Positions 24,467-33,016 of a DNA stretch of 64,000 nt are shown here, one piece after another. The stretch is taken from positions 1-64,000 of the forward strand of contig NZ_CABVHQ010000009.1 in assembly GCF_902497895.1 (NCBI RefSeq), read 5' to 3'. Position 1 is the first letter of the stretch. Each line of letters begins with the position of its first letter. The DNA is from Pseudomonas fluorescens. GTDB lineage: Bacteria; Pseudomonadota; Gammaproteobacteria; Pseudomonadales; Pseudomonadaceae. Below the pieces are notes generated by a model. It had not been told where the DNA came from. It was given only the letters and a program-made list of their open reading frames with translations, and did not search any database. The translations under genes and the position numbers were made by a program.

Positions 24467-25978
24467 ATGAATAAATCAGCAGGCATCCTGTTAGCAATCG
24501 TTGTCGCGGTCGGTGCAATCAGCGCGGGCGGCGCCTGGTACACCGGCACCAGACTGGAAGGGGTGCTGCAAACTTCGATCGCCGATGCCAATAAAGAACT
24601 GCAAGCCGCCCTGGTCGGTTCAAAAGGCAATGCCACGCTGGAGCTGATCTCGCTGGATCGCCGGATATTCACCAGTACCGCGCACTACCGCCTCAAAGGT
24701 CAGGGCGAAATGTTCAGCGACAGCCCTGAAGGCGTCGAACTGCTGTTCGTCGACCATATCGAACACGGCCCGCTGCCATTCTCGCGCCTGGTCACGCTCA
24801 AATGGCTGCCGGTCCTGGCGACCAGCCACTACGAGCTGGAAAAGACCCCGTTCACCGAAAAATGGTTCGCCGCCACCAAGGATGCTGCCCCGGTCAAGGG
24901 GGTAGTCAACATCGGTTACGACAACTCCACCGACAGCAAGCTCGAGTTGCTGCCACTGGAGGTCGCGCTGGATGAGAAATCCAATCTGAAGTTTTCCGGT
25001 CTGAACCTCGATGTTGCCGCCAGTGCCCAAGCGCAGCAGGTCAAAGCCAAGGGCTACATGGACAGCCTCAGTCTGTCATCGGTCGCCGAAGACCAGACAC
25101 TGGTATTGATCGAACTCAATGGCATGACCCTGGCCAGCAACCTCAGCAAAAGCAGCTACGGCTATTACCTGGGGCAAAACACCCTTGAGCTGACCAGCAC
25201 CAAGACCACCTTCGGTGACAAGCAGTCGGTAGTGACTTTCAAAAACGCCGAACTGAAAAGCTCTACCCAGGAATCCGGGACTCAGGCAGCGGGTCGTGCC
25301 GACTACAAGGTTGGCGAAATCCTCTTCAACGGCAAGGCGGTCGGCGCGGCCAAAATGGCCTGGAGCATGAAGAACCTCGATATTCCGGCCACTGTGTCGC
25401 TGGTGCAGGTTTATCAGAACAAATTTCCGCCCTACGAAGCGGCTGCAGCCGCTGCAGCTGCCGCCGGTGAGCCGGCGCCAGAGCTGAACCTGACCGACGC
25501 CGAGCAGGCCCGGGTCAAGGCTGATCTGGAAAAACTGCTGGACGCCAAACCGCAGCTCGCTCTGGAAAACCTGTCGTTCAATACCGCCAACGGTGAAAGC
25601 CGTATGAGCCTGGTGGTCGATCTGGCCAAACCGCAATCGATGGACCTGCCGCCTGTAGAAGTGGGCAAGCAGCTGATTGCGCTGTTGGACTTCAATTTGT
25701 TGCTGTCCAAACCGATGATCGCCGACGTCGCCAGTGTGCAGGCGCAGATCGAAGGCCAGACCGATGCCAAGATGATTGCCGACCAAGGGACCATGGCCAG
25801 TGAAATGGTCAGCAGCATGGCGGTAGGGACTCAACTGGCGACACTGGACGGCAACAACATCGTGTCCAAGCTGCGCTACGCCAACAATCAGGTGGATTTC
25901 AACGGCCAGAAGATGACTGTCGAGCAGTTTATCGGCTTCGTGATGAGCAAGTTGAGTGGCCCTGTCGTCGTTCAATAA
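24467..25978 (+). CDS. YdgA-like DUF945 family protein
   Basis: A 503-residue protein of the DUF945 (YdgA) family. It has an N-terminal membrane helix (about 5-24) and a large periplasmic region with the family pattern GxATxELISLDRRIFTSTAHY near the start and FxFDHIEHGPLPF-like text (VDHIEHGPLPFSR). An alanine run (about residues 325-335) precedes a region absent in shorter members. Role unknown; E. coli YdgA is an inner-membrane-anchored protein of unclear function. Confidence 0.88.
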   Translation: MNKSAGILLAIVVAVGAISAGGAWYTGTRLEGVLQTSIADANKELQAALVGSKGNATLELISLDRRIFTSTAHYRLKGQGEMFSDSPEGVELLFVDHIEHGPLPFSRLVTLKWLPVLATSHYELEKTPFTEKWFAATKDAAPVKGVVNIGYDNSTDSKLELLPLEVALDEKSNLKFSGLNLDVAASAQAQQVKAKGYMDSLSLSSVAEDQTLVLIELNGMTLASNLSKSSYGYYLGQNTLELTSTKTTFGDKQSVVTFKNAELKSSTQESGTQAAGRADYKVGEILFNGKAVGAAKMAWSMKNLDIPATVSLVQVYQNKFPPYEAAAAAAAAAGEPAPELNLTDAEQARVKADLEKLLDAKPQLALENLSFNTANGESRMSLVVDLAKPQSMDLPPVEVGKQLIALLDFNLLLSKPMIADVASVQAQIEGQTDAKMIADQGTMASEMVSSMAVGTQLATLDGNNIVSKLRYANNQVDFNGQKMTVEQFIGFVMSKLSGPVVVQ

Positions 25979-26102
25979 GTCGCCTCGAGGGCGACGTTGA
26001 GGGGCAGCGTCGCGCGAAACGGCTGACTAATCTTCATCCACTTTGCTCCTCATCACTGGCAGTAGCCGGGCCCGCCATCCATCGGCTTGACCCTCAGCGC
26101 CT

Positions 26103-29100
26103 TCAGCGCATGTCGGCGTAAGGCGCTATGGGTTCGACCGGCAACGGCAGGTTGCCTTGCCAGGGGTCGAAGGTGTAGCGCAGGTAGAGCAAGGCCCGGC
26201 TCGGCGCATAGCCCTCGCTGTGCTGCCAGATGATGCCGGAGCCCAGGACCAGGTTGTCCGATAGCCTGCGTTCGAACAGACCTTGCAGGCGGACGTTGAC
26301 TCCGCTGCTACTGCTGTCGGTGGTGATCTGGCTGGCATCCCCGGCGAATACGTAGTCGGCATGCTCGATCAGCTCGCGCAACTTGTCCGCCCCGTGAACG
26401 GGGTAAAGATCGCTATCGCTGGTCTTGGAATAGGACCAGCCCACCGAGCTTTCCAGCAGCACCGACCAGTCGGCATTGCGCCAGGCATAGTTGAGCGGTA
26501 CGCCGATGGAGTAGTACTGCTGCGGGCTGTAGTAACCGCCCTGGCCCAGGCTGTACTCGCTCAGGTCTTTGTCATAGCCCCAGTACATGAGGGTCAGGCC
26601 CGTGCGCAGACGCTCGTCGGCGCGGTCGACCAGGCGGTAGTAATAGCCGGCCATGGCCGACCGACGCTGGTTGTCGGCGACGTTCTTGCCCCGCAGCCAG
26701 TGGGCGCCGAGTCTGACCCAGACTCCGTCGACACCGCCTTCGTCATGGCTGAGCCCCAGGGTGACGCCATTGGCGGTGACGCCCCCCCAGGTGATGCCGG
26801 TGATCGGGTCGACCGCGCCGGCATAGGACACCAGAGAGTTGCTCAACGGCCGTCGCGAGGCCGTAAGGGACCAGCCGAGTGACCGCCAGTCACTGCTGTA
26901 GGTGACCCCGCCGAGCCAGTTCGGCACCTTGAAGCCTTCCGGCGAGTGCCCCAGATCCAGCGCCCAGCGCTCATTTTCCCAGCCCATCGCCAGGCCTGTG
27001 CCGCTGGTGCTTTCGGAGGTATCCGGGCAACCGTTGGTGACCAGTGCGCAGGTACCGAACTGCTCGCGGTGCAGGCCGTTCGCCTTGGTGTCGAAACTGC
27101 CGACATCCAGCTCCACCCGCTCGGCCTGGAGGAAGCCCTGGCCTTCGGCAACCGGCGCATCCAGGCGCAGAATGGTGGTCTGTGTGGTCAGGTCGGAAAT
27201 CCCCGACGACGAGTTGTCCGTACGCCAGGCGAAGTCATGGGAGAGGTGCACAGTCGGGTTCTGCGCCTGGTACAGGGTGTCCACGTCACTGCGCAGGCTG
27301 CGCGGCAGCCACTCGTCGGCGTCCTTCGCCCGGCTGGCCAGGGTCATGGCGCGATCGTTGCGGGGGTTGGCCTGCGCGGGATCGATCAAGCTGGCGGCGG
27401 CCATGCTGCGGGCATAATTGTCCAGCGCCTGTTGGGGCTGCTGGCGGGACATCAGCCGCGCCGCGTCTCGATACAGCAGCGGATCGCTCTGTGGCGTCTT
27501 GAGCAAGCGGGCGTACAGCGCGCGAGCCTTGTCCGGCTGGTTCACCCCGGTCCAGGCATTGGCCAGGCGCCGCTGGTAGGCCGCCGGCGCGTTCGCTGGC
27601 ACAGGCAGTTCTTCCAGGGCGCGGTGCGCCGGCGCAAGCTGGCCGCGGGCAATCAGGGTTTCGATCAGACCAAGCTGCGCCTCGGCGTTGTGCGGCTCGC
27701 GCTGCAGGACTTGCCGATAGTAGGCCTCGGCTTGCAGCTGATCACCGCGCTGGTAAGCCCAGTCTGCCAGGGTCGACAGATCGTCGGTGTTCGGGGCGCG
27801 CAGCAGCAGGGCGATCGCCTGCGGCTCGTGACCGGCATCACGCAGGGCTTGAGCCCGGGCTAACAGCTGGCGACGTTGGACCCGGCTGGACAGGTCACGC
27901 ATATTGTCGTCCCACTGCGTCGTGGGAATGGCGGCCAGGGTGGCGAGGGTCTCGCTGTCGCGCCTGGTCGACGCCAGGTACAAGCCGTGGGCGTAACGCG
28001 CCTGGGCATTGCTGCCCTGGCGTTGGATCAACTGGCGGAAGCTGTCTTCGGCCGCGCTGTCTTGCCCCTGTTCATGCTGGGCATTGGCCAGGCGATAGGT
28101 CAGCCAGGGATCGTCCGGGGCTAGTGCCCGAGCCTTGAGCAGCACCCGCGAAACTGTCAGCCAGTCAGCGCGCTGGATCGCGGCATCCGCTTCAAGGTTC
28201 AAGCGGTCGAGCTCCAGGCTCCGGCGCAAGGCCGCAAACTCGCGCTGGGTGGCCGCCGGCAATGTGTCGAGGTAGGCCTTGGCCTTTTCCGGCGCTTGCA
28301 CCTGGTACAGACGAACCAGGGCGCGCACCGCCTTGCCGTTGTCGGGCTGCAGCTTGCGCGCCTGCAGCAGCAGGGCCTCGGCCTGAATGTCTTCGCCTTC
28401 GGCCTGGGCGATATTGGCCAGACCCACCAGCCAGTCGGCTTCGTCGGGTTTGACTTGGCGCGCCTGTTGATAAGCTTTGCGGGCCGTCGCCAAGTCTTTG
28501 CGCTCCAGGGCTTCGTCACCCTGTTGCAGCAGCATCCAGTTGCGGTTGGCCAGCTGCAGGTCTTTCCACTTGCTGATCCAGGAAGTGTCCTGTTCCTTGC
28601 TCAAGGCCTCGGTGAACGCCGCATAGGCCTGGTCATGCTTGTTCTGGCGCATCAATGCGGTGCCCAGGAAGCCGATCAGGCTGGCATCGTCCGGGTAGTT
28701 GCGTGAGGCACGGCGCAAGAGCTTTTCGGCGCCGACATAGTCGTTGGCCTTTAGCAGCTCCTTGCCTTTGACGCCTGCCTGCCAAGCCGGATCGCCGAGC
28801 AACTGGCGCTGATGCTGCAGCTGCTTGGCCGCCTCGTTCGTGAAGATCGAATAGGGGTAATGCCGCTGGAAGTCCTCCCAGGCGCGAGCGGTTTCGCCGC
28901 TGACCGGCAGCTTGCTCAGGTAGTTGTATTCGCGCTCGGAGGCGAGGTTGCTGGCTTGGGGATCGCCGGCCAGTTGGTGCAGAATCGCCAGGGCTTCGGC
29001 ATCGCGCTGTTCGGCGAACAGCAGGCCGGCGAGCATCTGGCGCAGCCCCGCATTACCCGGGTACTGGCTGTCGAGGCTCTGCAACTGCTGGATCACCGCG

Positions 29101-29597
29101 GGGCGCTGGCCGCTGATGTCACTGCGCACGCCCCAGTATTCCAGCGCGCTGGAGAAGTCCGGCGGCTCGCTGCCGAACAGCTCCTGGTACTGCGCGGCCG
29201 CCTCCTCCGCCCGTCCGGCGGCTGCCAGCAGGCGGGCTTGCTGCAACAGATGCTGACCGTCCTTGCTCTGCAGCTTGATCAAAACCTGGGCCTGGCGCAG
29301 CGCCGTCGAACCCGGGGCCTGGAGGCGCAACCGCTCCAGGCGTTGCTCCACCAGCGGCTGGTTATGCTGCAGCAAGGCCTGGCGAATCCCGCCGACCAAG
29401 ACCTGCGGATGCTCCGGAGCAATCAGCTCCAGGCGCGCCAGCGAGTCGCGCACCAGGTCCTCGCGATACATCGCTTCGCCCAAGCGTACCTGTTCGAGCA
29501 GCCACTGTTGCTGTTCCTGGGGAGTAACCGGCTGAGCCAGCGCGGTGCCCGACAAGCAGCTCAACACCAACGTCCATTGCGACACGACTTTGCGCAT
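26103..29597 (-). CDS. bcsC: BcsC, cellulose export outer-membrane protein with TPR scaffold
   Basis: A 1164-residue protein with a signal peptide (to about ALAQP), some 15-19 TPR-like repeats filling residues 25-780, and a C-terminal 16-strand porin-type barrel (about 810-1164). BcsC carries the glucan chain across periplasm and outer membrane. The start at 29597 (MRKVVSQW) gives a proper signal peptide; an ATG 15 bases upstream overlaps the bcsZ end and is an alternative. Last gene of the bcs operon. Confidence 0.95.
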   Translation of the reverse strand: MRKVVSQWTLVLSCLSGTALAQPVTPQEQQQWLLEQVRLGEAMYREDLVRDSLARLELIAPEHPQVLVGGIRQALLQHNQPLVEQRLERLRLQAPGSTALRQAQVLIKLQSKDGQHLLQQARLLAAAGRAEEAAAQYQELFGSEPPDFSSALEYWGVRSDISGQRPAVIQQLQSLDSQYPGNAGLRQMLAGLLFAEQRDAEALAILHQLAGDPQASNLASEREYNYLSKLPVSGETARAWEDFQRHYPYSIFTNEAAKQLQHQRQLLGDPAWQAGVKGKELLKANDYVGAEKLLRRASRNYPDDASLIGFLGTALMRQNKHDQAYAAFTEALSKEQDTSWISKWKDLQLANRNWMLLQQGDEALERKDLATARKAYQQARQVKPDEADWLVGLANIAQAEGEDIQAEALLLQARKLQPDNGKAVRALVRLYQVQAPEKAKAYLDTLPAATQREFAALRRSLELDRLNLEADAAIQRADWLTVSRVLLKARALAPDDPWLTYRLANAQHEQGQDSAAEDSFRQLIQRQGSNAQARYAHGLYLASTRRDSETLATLAAIPTTQWDDNMRDLSSRVQRRQLLARAQALRDAGHEPQAIALLLRAPNTDDLSTLADWAYQRGDQLQAEAYYRQVLQREPHNAEAQLGLIETLIARGQLAPAHRALEELPVPANAPAAYQRRLANAWTGVNQPDKARALYARLLKTPQSDPLLYRDAARLMSRQQPQQALDNYARSMAAASLIDPAQANPRNDRAMTLASRAKDADEWLPRSLRSDVDTLYQAQNPTVHLSHDFAWRTDNSSSGISDLTTQTTILRLDAPVAEGQGFLQAERVELDVGSFDTKANGLHREQFGTCALVTNGCPDTSESTSGTGLAMGWENERWALDLGHSPEGFKVPNWLGGVTYSSDWRSLGWSLTASRRPLSNSLVSYAGAVDPITGITWGGVTANGVTLGLSHDEGGVDGVWVRLGAHWLRGKNVADNQRRSAMAGYYYRLVDRADERLRTGLTLMYWGYDKDLSEYSLGQGGYYSPQQYYSIGVPLNYAWRNADWSVLLESSVGWSYSKTSDSDLYPVHGADKLRELIEHADYVFAGDASQITTDSSSSGVNVRLQGLFERRLSDNLVLGSGIIWQHSEGYAPSRALLYLRYTFDPWQGNLPLPVEPIAPYADMR

Positions 29598-29602
29598 GAG
29601 CA

Positions 29603-30706
29603 CTACTTGCATGATGAGGTCCACGCCGGCAGTAGCCGTCCGTCCTTGTCGAAACGATAACGCTGCTGGTCCCATCCTTGGCCGAACATCAGCAGTGATT
29701 GGTTGTAATAGGCGTCCGCCAGGGGCGGGTTCTGGCGTAGACGTTCGCGTTGGGCTGCCAGCGCCGCACCACCTTCGGCTGCGCTGGCCAGCAGCGGCAA
29801 CAGCGCCGCCGAGAAACCGACAGGGCCGACCCCCTGTTCGGTGCCCCGGGCGACATCCACACGCTCTGGCGGATGGCCGAGCCGCGCCGTCATCGCCACC
29901 ATGGGTTGCACCTGCGCGAGCAACTCGGCCCTGCCCGGGGCTTGGGGATTGAGCATGCCCAGCCAGAGGTAGACGCGGATCGCGTCATAGCTGCCGAACG
30001 CGCCCTTGGCGTCCGCTGCCCAGCCTTGCCCGGCTTTCCAGACCACCCAGTCGGCGGCCTGGCCCTTGGGCGAGCTTTCCAGAAGCAGGCGCCGGGTACT
30101 GTTCGCCACGTCGCTCCACACCGGAGCGATCAGGGCAAAACGCGCCAGCAGTTGTGGCGGCAGGTAGCTCGGGTTGAGCCGCCAGCCGTCGGCGGATTCG
30201 AAGCCGACATCCCCCGGCAACAGCATCAGGCCCAGCCCGGGCAGCGGGCGCAGGGTTTGCGCGGCGCTGCGCCAGAGCATGTTGCGGCCAAGGCTTTCAT
30301 AATCCGACCGCTTCCAGAGGCGGCCGGCCTCCAGCAGGCTGTAGGCCATCCACAAGTCGGCATCGCTGGCGTTGTTCGGATCCAGCACCTGCCAACGACC
30401 CTCCTGGCTCAGCCCCCACTGCCAGGCGGGCAGCCGGCGGTTCAGGTCGCCGCCGGCGAGGTTGTCCCGGGTCCAGTTCAGCAGCTTGGCGAAACTCTTG
30501 CGATCGTTGCCCAGCAGGGCAAAGAACATCCCGTAGCTTTGGCCTTCCGAGGTGGTGATCTGCTGCGGCAACGAGTGGTCGATCACCCGTCCATCGGGGC
30601 TCACCATCGCCTTCTTGTAGCTCTCCCAAGCCGGCCAGGTGCACTCGGAGGCAGTCGCCAGCCCCGGCAGACTCAGGGCCAACGCCCATGCGACGGCGGC
30701 TTTCAT
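29603..30706 (-). CDS. bcsZ: BcsZ, periplasmic endo-1,4-beta-glucanase (GH8)
   Basis: A 367-residue GH8 glucanase with a signal peptide ending near ATASEC. The catalytic acid region TTSEGQSYGMFFAL and the residues ASDADLWMAYSLL and SYDAIRVYLWLGM are present, as in active family members. BcsZ trims nascent cellulose in the periplasm and tunes polymer output. It starts four bases after bcsB with a GAGGAG site. Confidence 0.95.
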   Translation of the reverse strand: MKAAVAWALALSLPGLATASECTWPAWESYKKAMVSPDGRVIDHSLPQQITTSEGQSYGMFFALLGNDRKSFAKLLNWTRDNLAGGDLNRRLPAWQWGLSQEGRWQVLDPNNASDADLWMAYSLLEAGRLWKRSDYESLGRNMLWRSAAQTLRPLPGLGLMLLPGDVGFESADGWRLNPSYLPPQLLARFALIAPVWSDVANSTRRLLLESSPKGQAADWVVWKAGQGWAADAKGAFGSYDAIRVYLWLGMLNPQAPGRAELLAQVQPMVAMTARLGHPPERVDVARGTEQGVGPVGFSAALLPLLASAAEGGAALAAQRERLRQNPPLADAYYNQSLLMFGQGWDQQRYRFDKDGRLLPAWTSSCK

Positions 30707-30709
30707 CCC

Positions 30710-33016
30710 TTACTCCTCGTTCGCCAGCCGACGATGCGCGGCCCAGCGCAAGGCGCGCCACAGCAGGAAGGAGGTCAGCAGCACGCTCAGGACCGCCATG
30801 CCCGCCAGCAGTACCGGATGTTCGGAGAGTTGGAACCAAAGCATCAGCCACCATGGCAAGTAGCCGACAAAGTACTGCTCGCCGACCAGCTGGCTATTCA
30901 CGCCGCTGCTGCGGATCATGGCCACGGAACCGGACACGGCGTCGATTTTCCCGTTGTCGCCCAGGGTTTCGCGCAGCATCTGGTAGTCGGGGGGGGTGGT
31001 GGCCAGCAGCGCGACAATGCTGCGCTGGCTATGGAAGGGCGACTGCATGCCGACGATCGCCGCCATTGGGGCCTTGGCCGACACTTCCACCAGGTTGGCT
31101 CCCAGGTTGCGCTCATCGTTGATCTGCCCGGCCCGGGGCGAAGACTGGCCGGCGGCGGCATTCGACGCATGCATCAGGGAGTCGCGGGTATGGTCGAGCC
31201 ACAGGTTGAGGTCCGACTGATCCCGCAGGTCCGCGGGCAGGGCGCCCAACACCAGCAGGTCGACGTCGGCTTTCCTGGCGTCATCCCAGTTGTCGCTCAG
31301 GTTCAGCGCCAGCGCCGGGAAGCCGGTTTGCGAGGAGATCCTGGCGACCGCCTCGAACAAGGTGCTGAGCTGGGTGGCGGTCGGATTGGCTGGCACCACC
31401 ACCAGGGTCTCCGACAGGTCAGCCATACGACTGAACGGGAAACCGCTGCGGGCGAACGCGCGCAGGTCCGGCATGGCGATGTAATGGTGATAGCCCGAAA
31501 GGTCGATGGTCGACTCATCGTCGATCACCGCCCGGGTGTCCACCGGCAGGGAGGTCTGGCAGCGGTCGCGCTGGGAGCTGCCGAAGGTGCTGGCGAAACT
31601 GAAATCGAAACGGAGGCTGTTGCGGTCGCCGATTTTCAGCGCCGGAACCAGGAGTTGGTCGCTGACGTTCGCTGATTCGTTGGACAGCACCGCCAGGCGC
31701 AGTTCTTCCAGGCGGCTGTTGGTGTTGCGCAGCAGCGGCAGGCTGGTAATGAACTGGTTGTTGAGGCTGATGTTCAGGCGCGACTCGTCGTTGGCCGACG
31801 GCGGCGTGTAGCGGTACTTGGTCTGCAGCGGGATGCCCTGGTTACGCCAGACGAACAGATCGGGCGGCAGGTTGATGTCAAGGATGATCGACCGCGGTTG
31901 CAGGCCGCTGACCTGCAATTGCTCGGGGTATTTGAGCAGTTCGGCGAAGCGCACCGGGCGATCGGTACGCATCCAGTTGGGGGCGTCGTAGGGCTTGCGC
32001 GGCTGCAACTGCTGGACGTTTTCCACCGTCACCCGCGAGCTGCGAAACAGGTCTGCGCCCAAGGCCAGGGCGCGGGCGGCCACCGCCAGGTCAGCGTCAT
32101 TGCGCCCCATCACCAACAGCACTTTGCTGTAGTGGTCGTTGGGGTTGTCGATCAGCTGCACCACCGGCGCCTGTACCAGCGGGAACTTCTCCAGGTCCGC
32201 GAGGAATTGTGGCCGATGATCGTTGGTGGCGAACACCACCGAAGGGGTGAGTGTGCCCCGGTCCTGGCTCGCCGGTAGCTGATCGAACAGCACCGGGAAC
32301 TGGGCGCCGCGCCAACCCGCCAGGCTGCCGAAGTAAGAGGCCAGGATGCCGGCGGCGCGCTGTTCGCCCACGGTCGGGGAGGCGGCGAACAGCAGGTTGA
32401 TGACCGGCTTGCCATAGCCCAGAGCGTCGAAGAATGGCCTCGGGAAGAACGCCAGATCGTTCTTGGTCGCCAGTGCCTGTTCCTGCAGGGAAACCTGGCT
32501 GGCGCGGCTGACGTTGACCCACAAGGCGCTGTTGGCCGGGTCTTCGCACATGTCGGTGTAATGGCCGACGAATTCCAGGCGGACGCGGTTGAAGTCGGTG
32601 ACCAGTCGTGGATCCAGGGCGATCTGCTGCGTGGTCTTGCGCCCCAGATGTTCTTTCTCGATGGGCACCACGCTCATCAGCGTGTCATTCAGGTAGACCC
32701 GCATATGCGAGAGCGTCGGCAGCAGCGCCGGAGACGGGGTGTATTCCAGCTCAAGCCTGGCATCGCTGGCGATTCGGTCGCGCCGCAGGGTGAACTCGAT
32801 CTGATCGCTGTTGTGGATCCCCAGCAACAGGCTGTCAGTCGAACGCCCCAGCTGTTCGAAGGTGCGCGAGGTGGCCCAGCTTGGGGTTTTCTGCTTCTGC
32901 TTCTGCTCCTGCTCCTGCGCCAGCGGGGGAGGGGCAGGCGCCGGGGCGGCCTGCGCGCAGGCAACAGCCAGGAGCGCCAGGGCGGCAAATAGCGATTTGC
33001 TGAAATAGCGGCTCAT
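30710..33016 (-). CDS. bcsB: BcsB, periplasmic cellulose synthase subunit
   Basis: A 768-residue protein with a signal peptide (MSRYFSKSLFAALALLAVAC) and a Pro/Ala plus Gln/Lys-rich linker. Alternating carbohydrate-binding and flavodoxin-like domains follow, and the protein closes with a C-terminal membrane helix (about 735-757) that anchors it beside BcsA. It guides the glucan from BcsA through the periplasm. Its ATG overlaps the bcsA stop (ATGA); the longer upstream frame lies inside bcsA and is rejected. Confidence 0.95.
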   Translation of the reverse strand: MSRYFSKSLFAALALLAVACAQAAPAPAPPPLAQEQEQKQKQKTPSWATSRTFEQLGRSTDSLLLGIHNSDQIEFTLRRDRIASDARLELEYTPSPALLPTLSHMRVYLNDTLMSVVPIEKEHLGRKTTQQIALDPRLVTDFNRVRLEFVGHYTDMCEDPANSALWVNVSRASQVSLQEQALATKNDLAFFPRPFFDALGYGKPVINLLFAASPTVGEQRAAGILASYFGSLAGWRGAQFPVLFDQLPASQDRGTLTPSVVFATNDHRPQFLADLEKFPLVQAPVVQLIDNPNDHYSKVLLVMGRNDADLAVAARALALGADLFRSSRVTVENVQQLQPRKPYDAPNWMRTDRPVRFAELLKYPEQLQVSGLQPRSIILDINLPPDLFVWRNQGIPLQTKYRYTPPSANDESRLNISLNNQFITSLPLLRNTNSRLEELRLAVLSNESANVSDQLLVPALKIGDRNSLRFDFSFASTFGSSQRDRCQTSLPVDTRAVIDDESTIDLSGYHHYIAMPDLRAFARSGFPFSRMADLSETLVVVPANPTATQLSTLFEAVARISSQTGFPALALNLSDNWDDARKADVDLLVLGALPADLRDQSDLNLWLDHTRDSLMHASNAAAGQSSPRAGQINDERNLGANLVEVSAKAPMAAIVGMQSPFHSQRSIVALLATTPPDYQMLRETLGDNGKIDAVSGSVAMIRSSGVNSQLVGEQYFVGYLPWWLMLWFQLSEHPVLLAGMAVLSVLLTSFLLWRALRWAAHRRLANEE

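Noticed and set aside
29750..31675. A 641-codon plus-strand open frame opposite bcsZ and bcsB
   Set aside because: It lies antisense to clear bcs genes, is rich in His, Arg and Gln as shadow frames are, and has no start signal.
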